Shown: positions 13,620 to 16,190 of the stretch, piece by piece | How the letters are laid out: every line of letters starts with the position of its first letter | How positions within the stretch are numbered: the first letter of the stretch is position 1 | From: an uncultured Porphyromonas sp. | GTDB taxonomy: Bacteria; Bacteroidota; Bacteroidia; Bacteroidales; Porphyromonadaceae | Reading direction: 5' to 3' | Length of the DNA stretch: 16,190 bases | Assembly (NCBI GenBank): GCA_946222055.1 | Contig: CAMIEW010000002.1 | Coordinates: 1-16,190 of the forward strand | The notes under the pieces: generated by a model | The model's database searches: none | What the model saw: the letters and a program-made list of their open reading frames with translations, nothing else | What the model was told of the DNA's origin: nothing | Program-made: the position numbers and the translations under genes

Positions 13620-14897
13620 TCAGTTGCTCTGGGGTAAGTTGCGAAGTAGCTCGAAGAGCCGGACTGCCATCGGGCAACTGAGGCAGTGATAGGGGATACA
13701 GTGGTTGGTGTAGAGCTCCAGCATACACTGGGTGTCGAGGGCGTTGGTGGCGGTGATGTCATACTGACGGAAGAGGTCGATATAGCTGTTTCGCTCGGGA
13801 GGAAGCTCTCGCAGGCGATCCAGTGCCGCCTCCTTACCCGCATGTGAGCCACTCCACTCCGCATAGTAATAGACGGTGGGGATGACGGCATTGATCATCA
13901 GGATCTGGATCAGGCTGTCACCTATCGCTCTCAGCCTTCGGCTCGACGCCTGCCCGAAGTCGAGGTGGCTTTGCCAGTAAGGGGATGGCTCTACCCGTAG
14001 CAGCTGATCCAGCCTCTCCCAGTCTCTCGTAGTGATGGCGCTCATTAGTTCGTCCTCGTGGTGGAAGATCTGAGCAGCTACGGACAGCATCCTAGTCGGG
14101 TAGGCGGCAGGACGTAGCCTTAGCTTGCGAAACTTACCCTCCCTGATCGGTGTGAGATCAAAGGCGGATCGGTAGAAGAGATACTCCTCCGTCAGCTGTG
14201 CCTCGTAGTCATCTCGGGGGGCGGTAGTCTGGAGAAGTCCTGCCTGTCCTAACAGTATCGCCTCCAAGGCCATCGGATCGGAGGCGTGGCGTTTGAGGGC
14301 TCTGTAAGGGATGCTTCGGGCAGTCTCCTCCATGGGATCGTTGTTGCGGTGGCAGCCGAGGTAGCGCATGATGGAGCGGAAGAGGAAGGCATTGACCCCG
14401 CCTTCGTCGACCGGTCCTGCTGCCATGCGCTCTACTCTATTTTGCATCCGCTCATGGATGAGCGGGCGGAAGCAGCTCCTGATCTCATCTATGCTTATCT
14501 CGGTGATCTCCGGTGTGCATCTGAGGGAGCGCCGACTCACCTCCAGGTCGGTTACTCGCTCCACCGCCTCCTTACTGAGTCGCAGCACCCCGCAGGGCAC
14601 TGTCTCACCTCTCAGGTCGTGCACTTCGCGGTCATCCTCCAGCACGACGTGGAGTATGAGGTCGGTATAGCGAGGGTCTGTGTCGTGACCGTGAGCGTAC
14701 CAGTCGGAGGCACGTAGGTGCAGCTCCACACTTCCCACCCAGAGGATGTCGCCCAGACGTATGCGTGCCATAGAGAAGTCTGGCCCATCGGAGCTGTTTT
14801 GCACTCCGACACTCTCCACGTCGACCCTCTGCCCTCGGACGGTGAGGTCATCGAAGAGCCGATTGCTCCAGCAGTATTGCAGTATCTTCTCGGTCAC
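13620..14897 (-). CDS. DUF2851 family protein
   Basis: A 425-residue protein of the DUF2851 family, widespread in Bacteroidetes and of unknown function. No signal peptide or membrane helix is seen, so it is probably cytoplasmic. The N-terminus is characteristic: EKILQYCWSNRLF, then SSDGPDFSMARIRLGDILWVGSVELHLRASDWYAHGHDTD and YTDLILHVVLEDDREV; the conserved GPDF, E/H and SDWxxHGH residues resemble a nuclease- or metal-site-like pattern, but this is inference. The C-terminus has paired cysteines (CMLELYTNHCIPYHCLSC), as in other members. The start is a GTG at 14897 overlapping the upstream stop by four bases (GTGA), suggesting translational coupling; GTG starts are uncommon in this phylum, but the match to the family begins right there. 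Confidence 0.88.
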   Translation of the reverse strand: MTEKILQYCWSNRLFDDLTVRGQRVDVESVGVQNSSDGPDFSMARIRLGDILWVGSVELHLRASDWYAHGHDTDPRYTDLILHVVLEDDREVHDLRGETVPCGVLRLSKEAVERVTDLEVSRRSLRCTPEITEISIDEIRSCFRPLIHERMQNRVERMAAGPVDEGGVNAFLFRSIMRYLGCHRNNDPMEETARSIPYRALKRHASDPMALEAILLGQAGLLQTTAPRDDYEAQLTEEYLFYRSAFDLTPIREGKFRKLRLRPAAYPTRMLSVAAQIFHHEDELMSAITTRDWERLDQLLRVEPSPYWQSHLDFGQASSRRLRAIGDSLIQILMINAVIPTVYYYAEWSGSHAGKEAALDRLRELPPERNSYIDLFRQYDITATNALDTQCMLELYTNHCIPYHCLSCPMAVRLFELLRNLPQSN

Positions 14898-16190
14898 TCC
14901 GCGTCAGATAGCGCATCGATGCTATTGAGATTCCGATCCACGAGCAGTCCATCCACTGCCTTAGGTGTCCAGTTACCGGCCTTAAGGGCGCGGAAGGTGA
15001 TCTCAAAGAGTTCGCCATCCTCGAGGAGGAAGTTATTTCCTCTATTGACAAAGGTGGGGAGGAACTCCTTAGAACCATCGCTGTGGAGTCGGTCCTTAGA
15101 GAGATTTACCAGATCCTTCATCCCAATGAGTCGCATGCCGACATAGCGGACAAGCGTTGCATCATAGGGTAGGGCAAGGCTAAGCGCATTGACCTGCTTC
15201 AGGTCGCTTCCGGAGACGAGGATCTTAATCTCCTCTCCCTCGGTAAAGGTGGTCTTATCTGTCGAGAGTGTCACGTGTCCGCTCACCACCTTGCTTGACG
15301 GGTAGACGCCGCCGTCGAGGACCGTTCCTACTGTGGAGATGTCGTAGGCGTCGATGAGGCCATTCTTATTGATATCCCCGATGGAGATGTACCCAAAGTC
15401 GGCATCCTTAGCTCTCAGACCCACATAATTCATGTAGGAAGTGAAGTCATTCTCGTCAATCCTTCCATCGCGATTGATGTCGCCCTGCAGCTGAAGCGTG
15501 CTTCCCGGCACCTTGTAGATGTACATTTCCTGACCGGATCCATACTTGCCCACCCCCTCTGTGATGTGGAGACGGAGGTAGCGAGCCTGTGGCTTATCAG
15601 CGAAGGTAATGGTCTTCATCGACCCGTTGCGAGTCCAGCTGAAGGCCTGCTCCTCCGACCAGCTCTTCCGGTCCTCAGAGTAGGCGATGGTTCCCTCTAG
15701 AAGTGTGCCATTCCCGGCATCGGGCCTCGGGTAGTACTCCAGAGAGTCGAGACGTGCAACGCCTTTAAGGTCTATGGTAAGGTCAAATGGTGTCGCCTCC
15801 TTGCTCCACTCGGTGTGCCAGGTAGTGGTCTTGTCTCCGTCGAAGAGCTTGGAGACAGACTGTCCGGACTGATTGGGGACGGAAGTGGTGGCGGCGATAT
15901 TCTTGATCGCATTCTCATACGGATCCTTGGCTGTGCGGAGTGTCAGCAGCGACCAGTCTGATGCGCCGTCGATATTGACAGCCCTCAGTCGCAGGGTGTA
16001 CTCTGTCTCCGGCTCCAGCTCCTCGAGAGTGAAGTGCTCCCCAAGGATCGTGGAGTAAAGCATCGACCCCAGCTCTATCTCGTAGAAGTCCGCTCCGTCC
16101 ACGGCTCTCCAATGCGGTGTAATGGCATAAGCCTCTACCTTGCTCTCGTCGGGAGAGGGAGTCGGAGCCTGTAGTGGACCGGTATGGCGG
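14894..16190 (-). CDS. Large multidomain secreted protein, 5' part missing (FN3-like, discoidin, dockerin, cohesin-like)
   Basis: The reading frame is open to the right edge, so the true start lies outside; an in-frame GTG at 16102 is inside the first domain and is not a likely start. The visible 431 residues contain, in order (numbered from the edge): an FN3-like domain (about 5-87), a discoidin/F5/8 type C domain (about 96-228: LFDGDKTTTWHTEW, FDLTIDLKG, ARYLRLHITE), a type I dockerin pair (GDINRDGRIDENDF and GDINKNGLIDAYDI, about 234-291), and a cohesin-like beta-sandwich (about 303-420). Such tails are found on secreted glycan-degrading enzymes of Bacteroidetes; the catalytic part, if any, is outside the window. 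No type IX secretion C-terminal signal is recognised. The stop overlaps the DUF2851 start. Confidence 0.82.
   Translation of the reverse strand, partial: RHTGPLQAPTPSPDESKVEAYAITPHWRAVDGADFYEIELGSMLYSTILGEHFTLEELEPETEYTLRLRAVNIDGASDWSLLTLRTAKDPYENAIKNIAATTSVPNQSGQSVSKLFDGDKTTTWHTEWSKEATPFDLTIDLKGVARLDSLEYYPRPDAGNGTLLEGTIAYSEDRKSWSEEQAFSWTRNGSMKTITFADKPQARYLRLHITEGVGKYGSGQEMYIYKVPGSTLQLQGDINRDGRIDENDFTSYMNYVGLRAKDADFGYISIGDINKNGLIDAYDISTVGTVLDGGVYPSSKVVSGHVTLSTDKTTFTEGEEIKILVSGSDLKQVNALSLALPYDATLVRYVGMRLIGMKDLVNLSKDRLHSDGSKEFLPTFVNRGNNFLLEDGELFEITFRALKAGNWTPKAVDGLLVDRNLNSIDALSDAE
15317..15490 (-). other. Type I dockerin region
   Basis: Two 12-residue calcium loops, DINRDGRIDEND and DINKNGLIDAYD, each begin a short helix, about 35 residues apart. 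This is the dockerin layout. In this phylum dockerins are common outside true cellulosomes, and here a cohesin-like domain follows in the same chain. Confidence 0.75.

Noticed and set aside
1..16190. CRISPR arrays, insertion sequences, rRNA
   Set aside because: No regularly spaced repeats, transposase-like frames or rRNA sequence were seen.

Overview
The window looks like a chromosomal segment of a Bacteroidetes bacterium, most likely Porphyromonas or a close relative. The reasons are: start codons with no obvious Shine-Dalgarno sequence, promoter-like TAnnTTTG boxes (the Bacteroidetes -7 element), a run of Bacteroidetes-type lipoproteins (C10 peptidase with a GEVED tail, Mfa/fimbrillin-like N-termini, leucine-rich modules), a DUF2851 gene, and a tRNA without an encoded CCA end. 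Genus assignment is inference; the phylum is well supported.

Left half (189-8627, + strand): four consecutive, tightly spaced genes form one probable operon of cell-surface lipoproteins. In order they are a C10 (streptopain-like) cysteine peptidase with a GEVED domain, a protein made of seven bacterial Ig-like (Big_2) domains, a protein with an Mfa/fimbrillin-like N-terminus and two 'DLNxNGxxxxGE plus leucine-rich' modules, and a fourth protein with a similar N-terminus, one such module and a FISUMP-like C-terminal domain. All four have a type II signal peptide with a lipobox cysteine. A 16-bp hairpin closes the operon. The set reads as a surface adhesion/proteolysis or accessory-pilus-like locus. 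No individual function is proven.

Middle (8628-13486): an intergenic region carries a perfect 38-bp inverted repeat with a 6-nt loop, itself built from four copies of a TACCGGTA-centred site, just ahead of a well-formed promoter for fumC (class II fumarate hydratase). fumC and the bifunctional penicillin-binding protein 1A gene (- strand) converge on a bidirectional terminator. About 590 bp between the PBP1A start and a tRNA hold promoters and a hairpin but no convincing gene.

Right end: a tRNA-Gln(CTG) with its own promoter and terminator, then, on the - strand, a DUF2851 gene whose GTG start overlaps the stop of a large secreted multidomain protein (FN3-like, discoidin, dockerin, cohesin-like) that runs off the right edge of the window.

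The parts most worth a second look are the four-gene lipoprotein operon with its shared module and the 82-bp palindrome.
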